Shown here one piece after another: positions 31,721 through 40,462 of a stretch of DNA of 64,000 nucleotides. Position 1 is the stretch's first letter. Every line of letters begins with the position of its first letter. Both the position numbers and the translations under genes were made by a program. Under the pieces are notes generated by a model that was not told the origin of the DNA, did no database searches, and saw only the letters and a program-made list of their open reading frames with translations. The DNA is from Veillonella sp. VA142 (GTDB lineage Bacteria > Bacillota > Negativicutes > Veillonellales > Veillonellaceae), in the NCBI RefSeq assembly GCF_003992135.1, contig NZ_RQVN01000007.1, positions 1 through 64,000 of the forward strand, in the 5' to 3' direction.

Positions 31721-32908
31721 TTAAGCTCCTTTTCGTGCAACTTCTAATTTAGAAACAAGTTCGTCCACATCAATACCGTGAATTTGAGCGGCTTGCCATA
31801 ATGGTTCTCCTGTGGAGGAAGGGCAGCCTAGACAACCCATGCCAATGGATTGTAAAGTAGGAATTGTTTGTGGGTACATATCTATAATATCACGAATAAT
31901 GGAATCTTTTGTAATAGCAATTTCAGATACATTGCGACCTGCGTTTAGTTTTGCCACTAATGCATCGATATCCATGCCGTGAATATTAGCGGCTTGCCAT
32001 AGAGGTTCCCCTGTGGAAGAAGGACAGCCAAGGCATCCCATCCCCATGGACTGTAAAATTGGAATTAACTCTGGGTATACCTCGACGATATGACGAACGA
32101 TCGTATCTTTTGTAATCAGTTGACCTGGTGAAAGTGGGGTGGCCCCTTTGTCGTTAGCAGGTGCAGCAGCTTCTGCAAGACCTGCATTGCCTTGTCCTGG
32201 TAATTTAACTACTGGTTCTGCAGAGGCTTTCGGAGCGGTTTCTGCAGTATTCACTGTGTCTAATACAGCAGCTCGGAATGCATCGAGACCTATACGGTCA
32301 ATGAACTGGCCCATACGCTCAATTTGCGCATTTTCTTTGTAGTATGTAATCATACGATCGATAATTGTAAGTACTTCTTCTTCGGTAGCTACTTCTGTGA
32401 TTAAGTCACCTAACCGTGGATGAGCACCAGCGCTACCACCTGCATAGATTTGCCAACCTTGATCATTGCCGATAACGCCGATATCTTTTGTGATGGCTTC
32501 AGAGCAAGAGTTAGGACAACCAGACACACCAATTTTCATTTTAGATGGCATTTCTTTAGAGATGTATTTTCGCTCCAATTGCATGCCTAAGTGTACGCTG
32601 TCTTGTTTAGCTCGTTTACAGAATGTCGTGCCAGGGCAGACTTTCACAGAACGAACACGATTGGACACAGTGTGCGCTGGTTCCAGGCCGAGCATAGCCC
32701 ACGCTTTGTCCACATCTTCTGCGTTTAGGTTCGTAATCATGATGCGTTGAGCACCCGTAATTTTCAAAGTTGCGTGGAATGTGTTTGCCACGTCGATAAA
32801 TTTTTGTAACATTTGAGGTTGTACGAAACCACCAGGAATCCGAGGGGTAATCGCATAGGTACGTTTTCCGTTTCGGATACGTTGTAAATTGCCTGCCACT
32901 TGTGCCAT
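31721..32908 (-). CDS. Siroheme/4Fe-4S nitrite-sulfite reductase-type protein with two DUF1858 domains
   Basis: Residues about 10-75 match the nitrite/sulfite reductase ferredoxin-like half domain. Cys91 and Cys97 (CPGTTFC) with Cys131 and Cys135 (GCPNSCSE) form the [4Fe-4S]-siroheme binding set. After an alanine/proline linker, two DUF1858 domains (about 263-325 and 331-393) each contain GMGCLGCPSSTGEPLWQAA. Only one half-repeat of the classical reductase is present, as in short assimilatory- or anaerobic-type enzymes. Siroheme could come from the sirC and cobA-hemD genes in this window. The electron acceptor is uncertain. Confidence 0.82.
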   Translation of the reverse strand: MAQVAGNLQRIRNGKRTYAITPRIPGGFVQPQMLQKFIDVANTFHATLKITGAQRIMITNLNAEDVDKAWAMLGLEPAHTVSNRVRSVKVCPGTTFCKRAKQDSVHLGMQLERKYISKEMPSKMKIGVSGCPNSCSEAITKDIGVIGNDQGWQIYAGGSAGAHPRLGDLITEVATEEEVLTIIDRMITYYKENAQIERMGQFIDRIGLDAFRAAVLDTVNTAETAPKASAEPVVKLPGQGNAGLAEAAAPANDKGATPLSPGQLITKDTIVRHIVEVYPELIPILQSMGMGCLGCPSSTGEPLWQAANIHGMDIDALVAKLNAGRNVSEIAITKDSIIRDIIDMYPQTIPTLQSIGMGCLGCPSSTGEPLWQAAQIHGIDVDELVSKLEVARKGA

Positions 32909-33046
32909 GTGTATCTCCTTATCTTTGGGTGTTTGTTGTAAGTTTTATTATTATAACGTATTAATTACTATATATGACTAGGCGAAAGCCTATGTTATTA
33001 GTATACTATAAGAAGTGGTTTTTGTATGTAGCTGAAGCAACGAATT

Positions 33047-33330
33047 TTATTCACAAACTATACACGGCTTATACACGGAAAATTTTAAGTTACACACAGA
33101 ATTATCCACACGAAGTGATTAAGTTAAGACAAAAATAAAAGTATATTTAAGGTGTCCTTGGATTACACACAAAGTATACACAAGATAATCACATAGTTAT
33201 ACACATATTAAAGTTTGCTAGATAGATAGCTTAAAGGTTACACACAATATAGACACAAGATAGTCACATGGTTATCCACATAATAGTGTATATTTATCTT
33301 GATATATATTATATATTAATCTAGTTGTAA
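33047..33330 (+). other. DnaA-box cluster with adjoining A+T-rich stretch (oriC-like)
   Basis: The 434-bp gap between divergent genes holds many DnaA-box-like 9-mers in one orientation: TTATTCACA (33047), TTATACACG (33069), TTATCCACA (33102), GTATACACA (33174), TTATACACA (33197) and TTATCCACA (33272). Looser TTACACACA copies lie at 33090, 33163 and 33238. A strongly A+T-rich segment with TATATATTATATATT follows (33281-33330) and could unwind. This is the layout of a bacterial oriC, or of a DnaA-titrating or DnaA-regulated site. dnaA itself is not in the window. Confidence 0.65.
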
Positions 33331-33342
33331 ATAAGGGAATTT

Positions 33343-34500
33343 ATGAAAGTATTATATGAAAATGTACAGGTTGCTACCTTTGTAGAGCGGCCTAACCGAT
33401 TTGTGGTTCATGTGGAGTTACATGGGCAACTAGTAGCAGCCCACTTGCCAAATCCAGGTCGTATGTGGGAGCTCCTCTTTGTAGGGGTAAAGATGTATGT
33501 GGTGCATCATCCAAAAGAAGGTGCAAAAACGCAATATCGTGTGATCGGTATTGAACGTGATGGTGTGCCCATCATGTTAGATACTAATTATTGTAATGAC
33601 ATGGCGGAGTACATGATTGAGGAACAACTCATCCCAGGATGGGAAGAGTGGCGTGTGCTACGACGGGAGTATACAGTGGGGCATAGTAGATTTGATTTAC
33701 TCCTTACCAATGATAAGGAAGAACACTTTTTACTGGAAGTAAAATCCTGTACCTTATTTGGTGATCAAGGAGCGATGTTCCCTGATGCTGTGACAGAGCG
33801 TGGCAGAAAACATTTGCTACATTTGCAAGAATTGCAACAAGAGGGATATCGTACGGGGATTCTATTCTTGGTGCAGTGGGAACGAGCACTGTGGTTCTCC
33901 CCGGACTTTCACACGGATTTGGAATTTACCAAGACATTTATTGAGGTGGAGCCACAGTTAGACTGGAAGGCTATGGCGTTGCAGTGGACACCAGAGTTTA
34001 CTAAACCTACAGTAGTGCGTGAGTGCTTGTACAATGATACAGCGGTGCAACGAGAAGCGGAGGACCGAGGGGATTACCTCATGGTCTTACAAGTAGAAGA
34101 GCCAGTGACTGTAACCATCGGCAGTAAGGGGGATATGCACTTTGAAGCGGGGTATTATATCTATGTAGGGTCAGCGAAGGCGAATTTAAAAAAGCGTATT
34201 GAACGTCATAAACGGAAGCGGAAACAAAAACATTGGCATTTAGATTATTTACGTAGTGTTAGTACCGTTGTGGCAGCTGTACCGATTCGCAGCTCCAGCG
34301 ATTTAGAATGTGAATTGGCAAAGGCTATGAAGGCCATCAGTACAGATGAGGTAAAAGGATTTGGCTGTAGCGATTGTCATTGTGAGTCCCACCTATTCAA
34401 GATGGATGTGAATCCTATCCATGATGAACGCTTTATGATCGATGTGGTGGAACAGTTCCGTATGAATCGATTAAATGAGGCCATGCTAGCGGTGGAATGA
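33343..34500 (+). CDS. sfsA: SfsA nuclease-type protein fused to a DUF123 (GIY-YIG-like) domain
   Basis: The 385-residue protein is longer than ordinary SfsA (about 230-240). Residues 1-220 are SfsA: AHLPNPGRMWELL, SRFDLLLTN, EVKSCTLFG and FPDAVTERGRKHLLHLQEL, with the PD-(D/E)xK-like Asp and EVK residues. Residues about 240-365 match DUF123, with FEAGYYIYVGSAKANLKKRI and KHWHLDYLRS, a GIY-YIG-like fold. Both parts suggest nucleic-acid binding or cleavage. It follows the DnaA-box cluster and precedes gyrA. Confidence 0.88.
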   Translation: MKVLYENVQVATFVERPNRFVVHVELHGQLVAAHLPNPGRMWELLFVGVKMYVVHHPKEGAKTQYRVIGIERDGVPIMLDTNYCNDMAEYMIEEQLIPGWEEWRVLRREYTVGHSRFDLLLTNDKEEHFLLEVKSCTLFGDQGAMFPDAVTERGRKHLLHLQELQQEGYRTGILFLVQWERALWFSPDFHTDLEFTKTFIEVEPQLDWKAMALQWTPEFTKPTVVRECLYNDTAVQREAEDRGDYLMVLQVEEPVTVTIGSKGDMHFEAGYYIYVGSAKANLKKRIERHKRKRKQKHWHLDYLRSVSTVVAAVPIRSSSDLECELAKAMKAISTDEVKGFGCSDCHCESHLFKMDVNPIHDERFMIDVVEQFRMNRLNEAMLAVE

Positions 34501-34604
34501 TAAAATGGTATGAATATTTATGCGATATATACTTTTACAGACAATTAAATTTGGGTATATGGAAACTTTTATGTAAAAAGATAGAAAAAAAGTGCATAAA
34601 ATGG

Positions 34605-34610
34605 TATAAT
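34605..34610 (+). promoter_or_regulatory. Extended -10 of gyrA
   Basis: TGGTATAAT (TATAAT at 34605-34610) lies about 40 bp upstream of the gyrA start. No clear -35 is seen, which an extended -10 can tolerate. Confidence 0.55.
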
Positions 34611-34651
34611 AGGTTAGTTATATAATCAGTATTGTAAAATGAGGTGATACA

Positions 34652-37126
34652 ATGGAGGAAAAGGCTTGGAGCCATGGCAAAATTTTGCCGGTCCAAATCG
34701 ATAAAGAAATGCGCAGCTCTTACATCGATTACGCTATGAGCGTTATCGTTATGCGTGCCCTTCCAGATGTGCGTGATGGGTTGAAACCTGTACACCGTCG
34801 TATTCTATATGCGATGCATGAAACAGGCATGACACCGTCGAAACCGTACAAAAAATCGGCTCGTATCGTCGGTGACGTACTTGGTAAATACCATCCACAT
34901 GGTGATAGCTCTGTGTACGACGCAACGGTACGTTTAGCCCAAGATTTTAATACAAGATATCCGCTTGTGGATGGACATGGTAACTTTGGTTCCATTGACG
35001 GCGACTCAGCGGCGGCCATGCGGTATACAGAAGTTCGTATGTCTCGTATCGCTACAGAAATGCTAGCAGATATCGAGAAGAAAACAGTAGACTTTATGCC
35101 GAACTATGACGAATCTTTGGAAGAACCAACTGTACTTCCGGCAAAGATTCCGAACTTATTAATCAATGGTTCTGCCGGCATTGCCGTGGGGATGGCGACA
35201 AATATTCCGCCACATAACTTAGGAGAAGTGGTAGATGGTCTCGTAATGCTTATCGATGATCCAGAGGTGGATGTGAACCAATTGATGACGGCCATTAAAG
35301 GGCCAGACTTCCCGACAGGGGCGTCTATTCTTGGTCGTGAGGGCATAAAAAAAGCCTACGCCACAGGTCGTGGTAGTATTAAAATGCGTGCGAAAGCGCA
35401 TATTGAGGCTATGACGAAAGGCAAACATCGCATCGTGGTCACAGAAATTCCGTATCAAGTGAATAAAGCGCGCTTAATTGCAACCATTGCTGATTTAAGT
35501 CGTGATAAAGTGGTGGACGGCATTACAGCCCTTCGTGATGAAAGTGACCGTCGTGGTCTTCGTATCGTCATCGAATTGCGTGCGGACGTGCAACCAGATA
35601 TCGTGTTGAATAAACTATATAAACACACACAATTGCAAGATACATTTGGTGTGATTATGTTGGCGCTAGTAAAAGGACATCCAAAAGTATTGACTTTGAA
35701 AGAAGTACTAGGTCATTACTTAACGCACCGCCAAGAAGTCATCGTACGCCGTACAGAATTCGACTTGGCAAAAGCAGAAGCTCGTGCTCATGTATTGGAA
35801 GGCTTGTTGATTGCTTTAGATCACATTGATGAAGTCATCCACACCATCCGCAGCTCTCAAACCACAGATATTGCTCGCACAGCTTTGATTGAAAAGTTCA
35901 ACCTTACAGAAATTCAAGCAAATGCTATCTTAGATATGCGCTTAGCTCGTTTAACAGGTTTGGAACGTGAAAAAATCGAAGAAGAACATGCAGCATTATT
36001 AGTGTTGATTGCGGATTTGAAAGCAATCCTAGCATCTGATGAGCGTCAACGTGAGATCATCAAAGAAGAGTTAATCGCTATGAAAGAAAAATATGGTGAT
36101 AAACGTCGTAGTGAAATCACTATCGATACGTCTGACTTTGATGTAGAAGATTTAATTGCTGACGAAGAAATGGTCATCACTTTAACTCGTCAAGGTTATA
36201 TTAAACGCATGAATGCCAATGTATACCGTAATCAACATAAAGGTGGCGTAGGCGTTGTGGGTATGAAAACGAAAGAAGACGATTATGTGGCACAAATTAT
36301 GCATGTGCGCACGCATAATACACTATTATTCTTCACATCCACAGGTCGTGCATACCGCTTGAAAGCTTACGAAGTGCCAGAAGCATCTAGCCGTAACTCT
36401 CGTGGTACAGCCATCATCAACGTATTGCCTCTTAATGTAGGGGAAACAGTGACGAATATGATCGACTTAGAACGTATTTCTAGCGATGTAAACTTGTTCA
36501 TGGTTACCAAACAGGGCGTGGTGAAACGTACATCTATCGATGAGTACCGCAACATTCGCCGTGGTGGCTTGAATGCAGTGGCATTGGACGAAGGAGATCA
36601 ATTGATCTCTGTGGGCTTGACCTATGGCAACCAAGATGTATTGCTAGGTACGAAAAAAGGGATGGCTATTCGTTTCCATGAAGTAGATGTACGTTTAATG
36701 AAGCGTGCTGCTCGTGGCGTGAAAGGTATCAACCTAAACGCTGGCGATGAAGTCGTAGGTGCTAGCATCATTCATGGTACTGGCGAAGAATGCCAAGTCT
36801 TCACCATCAGTGAAGAAGGGTATGGCAAACGCAATGTAGAAAGCTCCTATACAGTGCAAAAACGTGGTGGTAAAGGAACGAAGAACTTTAAAATCACCGA
36901 TAAAACAGGTGAAGTAGTAGCCGTAGAAATCGTGAATGACAATGATGAAATGATGCTCATTTCTGAACAAGGTAAGATCATTCGCTTTGATGTGAATGAT
37001 ATTGCTGTGAAGAAAAGTAAAGCTATTTCTGGCGTGAAAACACAAAACTTAGACGAAGGAGATAAAATTGCCTCTGTGGCGGTAATCTCTGGGGAAGAGT
37101 TAAAAGAAGACGAAAGCTTATTTTAA
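34652..37126 (+). CDS. gyrA: DNA gyrase subunit A
   Basis: The 824-residue protein has the breakage-reunion domain with catalytic Tyr125 ([11 protein letters not shown]) and the [17 protein letters not shown] region typical of GyrA. The C-terminal beta-pinwheel carries a GyrA-box-like QKRGGKG, which favours GyrA over ParC. The quinolone-resistance region reads [10 protein letters not shown], with Ser86 and Asp90 at the positions of E. coli Ser83 and Asp87, so the common resistance substitutions are absent. gyrB is not adjacent. GAGGTGATACA precedes the ATG. Confidence 0.95.
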   Translation: MEEKAWSHGKILPVQIDKEMRSSYIDYAMSVIVMRALPDVRDGLKPVHRRILYAMHETGMTPSKPYKKSARIVGDVLGKYHPHGDSSVYDATVRLAQDFNTRYPLVDGHGNFGSIDGDSAAAMRYTEVRMSRIATEMLADIEKKTVDFMPNYDESLEEPTVLPAKIPNLLINGSAGIAVGMATNIPPHNLGEVVDGLVMLIDDPEVDVNQLMTAIKGPDFPTGASILGREGIKKAYATGRGSIKMRAKAHIEAMTKGKHRIVVTEIPYQVNKARLIATIADLSRDKVVDGITALRDESDRRGLRIVIELRADVQPDIVLNKLYKHTQLQDTFGVIMLALVKGHPKVLTLKEVLGHYLTHRQEVIVRRTEFDLAKAEARAHVLEGLLIALDHIDEVIHTIRSSQTTDIARTALIEKFNLTEIQANAILDMRLARLTGLEREKIEEEHAALLVLIADLKAILASDERQREIIKEELIAMKEKYGDKRRSEITIDTSDFDVEDLIADEEMVITLTRQGYIKRMNANVYRNQHKGGVGVVGMKTKEDDYVAQIMHVRTHNTLLFFTSTGRAYRLKAYEVPEASSRNSRGTAIINVLPLNVGETVTNMIDLERISSDVNLFMVTKQGVVKRTSIDEYRNIRRGGLNAVALDEGDQLISVGLTYGNQDVLLGTKKGMAIRFHEVDVRLMKRAARGVKGINLNAGDEVVGASIIHGTGEECQVFTISEEGYGKRNVESSYTVQKRGGKGTKNFKITDKTGEVVAVEIVNDNDEMMLISEQGKIIRFDVNDIAVKKSKAISGVKTQNLDEGDKIASVAVISGEELKEDESLF

Positions 37127-37162
37127 TATCGGCTTTCTTGCCATTCTTAATTGAGTGGAAGG

Positions 37163-37229
37163 GAAGAGCACGGTATACCCCTCACAAACGGTATTTCATA
37201 ATGTTTGTTCGGGGCACACCGTGCTCTTC
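37163..37229 (+). terminator. Long hairpin after gyrA
   Basis: GAAGAGCACGGT (37163-37174) pairs with ACCGTGCTCTTC (37218-37229), with further pairing of ACCCC and CACAAAC inside. It probably ends or stabilises the gyrA mRNA, although no strong T-run follows. Confidence 0.6.
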
Positions 37230-37353
37230 TTACGCTTGTGGAATTTTATCAAATAAGGGGCCAAGAAAGACCACTTCTACAATGGCGCTTTACCGAGGAG
37301 TGGAGATACTGAGGTATTCTATGTTTACCTTTACGATAAGTTATGATACAACA

Positions 37354-37430
37354 TGAGTAGCTAAAACAACAAGTAAGTCTAGCAAAGATTACACTAAAAA
37401 AGCACAGGGCGGCAACCCTGTGCTTTTTTT
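37354..37430 (+). ncRNA. Orphan relative of the ICE antitoxin RNAs
   Basis: TATGAT (37342-37347) could serve as -10. The predicted RNA contains TAGCTAAAACAACAAG (37358-37373) and TCTAGCAAAG, then ends in AAAAAGCACAGGG (37396-37408) / CCCTGTGCTTTTT (37416-37428) with a T-run. The first two elements and the terminator stem match short RNA 1 at 20219-20305. No hydrophobic peptide gene was found on either strand next to it. It may be an orphan antitoxin RNA or a remnant. The rest of the 37127-37546 gap holds only the gyrA hairpin. Confidence 0.5.
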
Positions 37431-37546
37431 GCAGATAAAAATCACAAAACGTAAATGAGGAAACTTTCCTGGATTGAATTTTATCGATGAATAGCATATA
37501 ATAGTAATGTTATATCATAAAATCAGAGTATTAGGAGGCGAGTCCT

Positions 37547-38464
37547 ATTTTAGACTTCAAGCGTTTTACCTTAGAAGATAAGCCCCGTATTGATGCGTAC
37601 TTCGGAGAGCATCATTATGAAGCGTCAGATAATAGTTTTACTACATTGTTTATGTGGCAAGATGCGTATGGCATTACTTGGGCAGAAGAAGAAGGCGTGT
37701 TATTTATTAAAGGTGGTGGAGTGACAGAATCTCCGTTTATGTTACCACCGTTTGCTGGAAAAGATGCGAAGTTTGTAGACGGACTAAACATGGCGAAAGC
37801 ATGGTTTAAAGAGAACCAAATTCCATTTTTACTAAAAGGTGTGAATCCGATCATGATGGAACGGATGCAAAAGTTATGTCCAAACTGTTATGAATTTACG
37901 CCAGACCGTGACAACTTTGAATATATTTATCGTACCGAAGATATGATTACCTTGGCCGGTAAAAAATTGCGTCAAAAGAAAAATCATTTAAATCAATTCC
38001 GCATGCAATATTCCAACTATGAGTATATGCCTATTGATGAACATACGATTCCACTTTGTCGTGAAGCGGCAGCACAATGGGTGGAAACACATCATGAGGA
38101 GGGCATTGAAGATGAGTTAGTTGCTATTAACTTGCTGTTCGATCATTGGGATGCATTAGGCCTTGTAGGTGGGTGTATTAAACTATTCGGACATGTAGAG
38201 GCTTTCACCATCGGGGAAATGTTGAATGAACATATGGCGCTTATTCATATTGAAAAAGCAAATCCAACGATCCGTGGCTTATATCAAGCTATCAATAATG
38301 AATTTATTCGTCACGAGTTTGCTGATACGAAGTTTATTAACCGTGAAGAGGACATGGGATTACCAGGTCTTCGCACGGCAAAAGAGTCCTATAATCCAGA
38401 CCATTTTTCTGAAAAATATGATGCTCGTTGCGCAGGTCATGTGAGTTGTGATGAACACAAATAA
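37547..38464 (+). CDS. DUF2156-family protein, apparent ATT start codon
   Basis: The frame is open from a TAG at 37532-37534 with no ATG, GTG or TTG before the TTG at 37646. The conserved DUF2156 N-terminus is encoded upstream of that TTG as LDFKRFTLEDKPRIDAYF ... ASDNSFTTLFMWQ. AGGAGG (37533-37538) lies eight bases before ATT at 37547, so I take ATT as the start, giving 305 residues. DUF2156 proteins have a GNAT-like fold related to the aminoacyl-lipid transferase MprF. The substrate is unknown here. Motifs include KKNHLNQFRMQY and INNEFIRHEFAD. Confidence 0.8.
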   Translation: MLDFKRFTLEDKPRIDAYFGEHHYEASDNSFTTLFMWQDAYGITWAEEEGVLFIKGGGVTESPFMLPPFAGKDAKFVDGLNMAKAWFKENQIPFLLKGVNPIMMERMQKLCPNCYEFTPDRDNFEYIYRTEDMITLAGKKLRQKKNHLNQFRMQYSNYEYMPIDEHTIPLCREAAAQWVETHHEEGIEDELVAINLLFDHWDALGLVGGCIKLFGHVEAFTIGEMLNEHMALIHIEKANPTIRGLYQAINNEFIRHEFADTKFINREEDMGLPGLRTAKESYNPDHFSEKYDARCAGHVSCDEHK

Positions 38465-38478
38465 ATGAGTATGTATAT

Positions 38479-38518
38479 ATTCCTAGAAATCATATACTAG
38501 ATTTCTAGGAATTTTTTT
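38479..38518 (+). terminator. Intrinsic terminator after the DUF2156 gene
   Basis: ATTCCTAGAAATC (38479-38491) pairs perfectly with GATTTCTAGGAAT (38500-38512), followed by a T-run. The remaining sequence to 38730 is very A+T-rich and contains the next gene's promoter. Confidence 0.85.
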
Positions 38519-38730
38519 GCATTACATGATGAAAAATATTTTAACAGTTAATCCTATTAATTATAATTAATAAAGACAATCAATTAAATACTTTTGTATT
38601 CTGTATTAAAGTATAATGTAGAAATCAATTTTATGCATATATTATGAGAAAAAGTCATATGCAAAAATTATTTTAATAGTGTATACTATAAATATATTAT
38701 TGATATATATTATTATATTGGAGGTTTGTT

Positions 38731-39456
38731 ATGAATAAGAAAGTGTTAGCTTCTTTATTTGCTGTGGGTATTGCAGCAACAGGTTTTGTGTATTCCTCTG
38801 TTGATGCGCACGGTGTGTTCTTTGCGAATCGTACTGATGACAAAGTGCTTGTTCTTGGCGAAGGTGCTACAGATAATGCCTATAAAGCAGAGATGGTGAA
38901 AGATATTACAGGATATACTGTAGATGGAAAACAAGTTCCTGTAGAAATTGTGAAACATGAAAAAAATATTTCTATCGTGCCACCAGCTAATTTAGGGGTT
39001 ACTGTGACTAATTTTGATTATGGGTATTGGACAAAAGATAAAGATGGTAAAACTGTTCACAAACCAATCACAGAAGTACCAGGTGCTATAAAAAGTACAC
39101 ATGCGATTAAATACGATGTACATTACTGGGATGCACAAGCAAAACCTTTCTATAATGACAAAGCATTTATTCAAATCGTACCTTCCGTTAACCCATTAAC
39201 ATTGCGTAAAGGCGATAAATATGATATCCAAGTTTACAAAGATGGGATGCCATATGCCAATGCACCATTACTTCGAGACTTAGTAAATGATCTGACTGCA
39301 GTCACTTCAGCTGATGCAAACGGTAAAGCTACCGTTGAGGTTACCGCAGATGGCCTTAACGTAGTAGGCGTAGAAGTAGCATTCCCAACACAAAATAAAG
39401 GGGAACAAAATAAATACTTCAGTGCATTATCTTTCTTAATCTCTCCTGAAGAATAA
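38731..39456 (+). CDS. DUF4198-type periplasmic protein, possible metal uptake
   Basis: The 241-residue protein has a signal peptide (MNKKVLASLFAVGIAATGFV, cut before HGVFF) and then a DUF4198-like chain. That chain has an N-terminal mature His (DAHGVFFANR), a central YDVHYWDAQAKPFYNDKAF and a closing Ig-like domain (LRKGDKYDIQVYKDGMPYAN ... GLNVVGVEVAF). Family members are linked to nickel/cobalt uptake in diderms. GGAGGTTTGTT precedes the ATG. The A+T-rich upstream region could hold a metal-regulator box, but none is clear. It ends in its own terminator. Confidence 0.75.
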   Translation: MNKKVLASLFAVGIAATGFVYSSVDAHGVFFANRTDDKVLVLGEGATDNAYKAEMVKDITGYTVDGKQVPVEIVKHEKNISIVPPANLGVTVTNFDYGYWTKDKDGKTVHKPITEVPGAIKSTHAIKYDVHYWDAQAKPFYNDKAFIQIVPSVNPLTLRKGDKYDIQVYKDGMPYANAPLLRDLVNDLTAVTSADANGKATVEVTADGLNVVGVEVAFPTQNKGEQNKYFSALSFLISPEE

Positions 39457-39492
39457 TAAAATCACGTTACGAATCGCATTCGTATAACTGAG

Positions 39493-39526
39493 AAAAGACC
39501 TTTTAGTATTACTAAGAGGTCTTTTT
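39493..39526 (+). terminator. Intrinsic terminator after the DUF4198 gene
   Basis: AAAAGACC..TTTAGT and ACTAA..GGTCTTTTT form a long stem with a 3-base loop and a T-run. Confidence 0.8.
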
Positions 39527-39615
39527 GCTGTGTGTTTTAGGTGCTAGTAGAGACATATCTTTTTTTATATAATATATATACCTGTTATATAAATAATATA
39601 TATAAAGGAGGATAT

Positions 39616-40224
39616 ATGACTTATTTTTGGGAAGGACTACTAATCGGTTTTGCTGTGTTGGCACCCATAGGCATGCAGAATCTATTTATCATTAATACAG
39701 CATTGGTACAAAAGATATCACGCATCATTACGACTATTCTAATCGTAGCATTTTTTGACCTTACTTTGAGTGTGACAGCCTTTTATGGCATTGGTGCCAT
39801 CTTTGATATATGGCCATTTTTGAAAGGAATTGTTTTATTGCTAGGTGGGGTGGTTATCTTTTACATGGGCTACACCGTCTTTAATTCGGAACCGAACGTA
39901 TCTCATGTGGATACGAATGTAACCATCTGGAGCATTGTGACCACTGCCTTTGCAGTAGCGTGGCTAAATCCACAGGCGCTCATCGATGTGACGATGATGT
40001 TTGGTGCTGTGAAAGCCAGCATTCCAGAAGAGTCATCCATCTACTTTTTGTTGGGATATATCGTATCTGCCTTTGTTTGGTTTGGATCCTTATCGATGAT
40101 GATCCATACATTAGCAAAACGCATTAAAATCTCGCAGCTTGTTTGGATTAATCGCATCTGTGGATTGATCCTATTTGGCTATGGCGCTAAACTATTTTTA
40201 GATGGTGCCTTATTGTATATATAA
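39616..40224 (+). CDS. LysE/ArgO-family amino-acid exporter
   Basis: ATG 39616 follows AAAGGAGGATAT. The 202-residue protein has six membrane helices and the LysE signature near the start: GFAVLAPIGMQNLFIINTAL. Further on are AVAWLNPQALIDV and the last helix ending GYGAKLFLDGALL. LysE/ArgO proteins export lysine or arginine; the substrate here cannot be fixed by sequence. It is a single-gene unit with a terminator-like hairpin downstream. Confidence 0.88.
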   Translation: MTYFWEGLLIGFAVLAPIGMQNLFIINTALVQKISRIITTILIVAFFDLTLSVTAFYGIGAIFDIWPFLKGIVLLLGGVVIFYMGYTVFNSEPNVSHVDTNVTIWSIVTTAFAVAWLNPQALIDVTMMFGAVKASIPEESSIYFLLGYIVSAFVWFGSLSMMIHTLAKRIKISQLVWINRICGLILFGYGAKLFLDGALLYI

Positions 40225-40306
40225 TTTATGAATTACCATTGCATCCTTTGATAAGGCATTGTAATATAATAACTAATTGGGGTATGCGTTTGCGGATGCA
40301 TACTTG

Positions 40307-40333
40307 AAAGAGCCGGCTACGCTAGCTCTTTTT
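40307..40333 (+). terminator. Intrinsic terminator after the LysE-family gene
   Basis: AAAGAGC and GCTCTTT pair around an 11-base loop, with a T-run after. A second weaker hairpin with a T-run (about 40358-40398) follows. Confidence 0.65.
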
Positions 40334-40462
40334 CTATGCCAGTAAACTTTCACAAAAGAAGTGTATAGAGGGTCTAGCAGTAGGCCCTTCTTTTTTATAT
40401 AATAATACCATAAAGTATTCGAACTATTTTCTATGTACCATAGCGATGGAAGAGGGATTATT

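Noticed and set aside
34652-37126. Topoisomerase IV subunit ParC instead of GyrA
   Set aside because: The GyrA-box-like QKRGGKG in the C-terminal domain and the [17 protein letters not shown] region favour GyrA.
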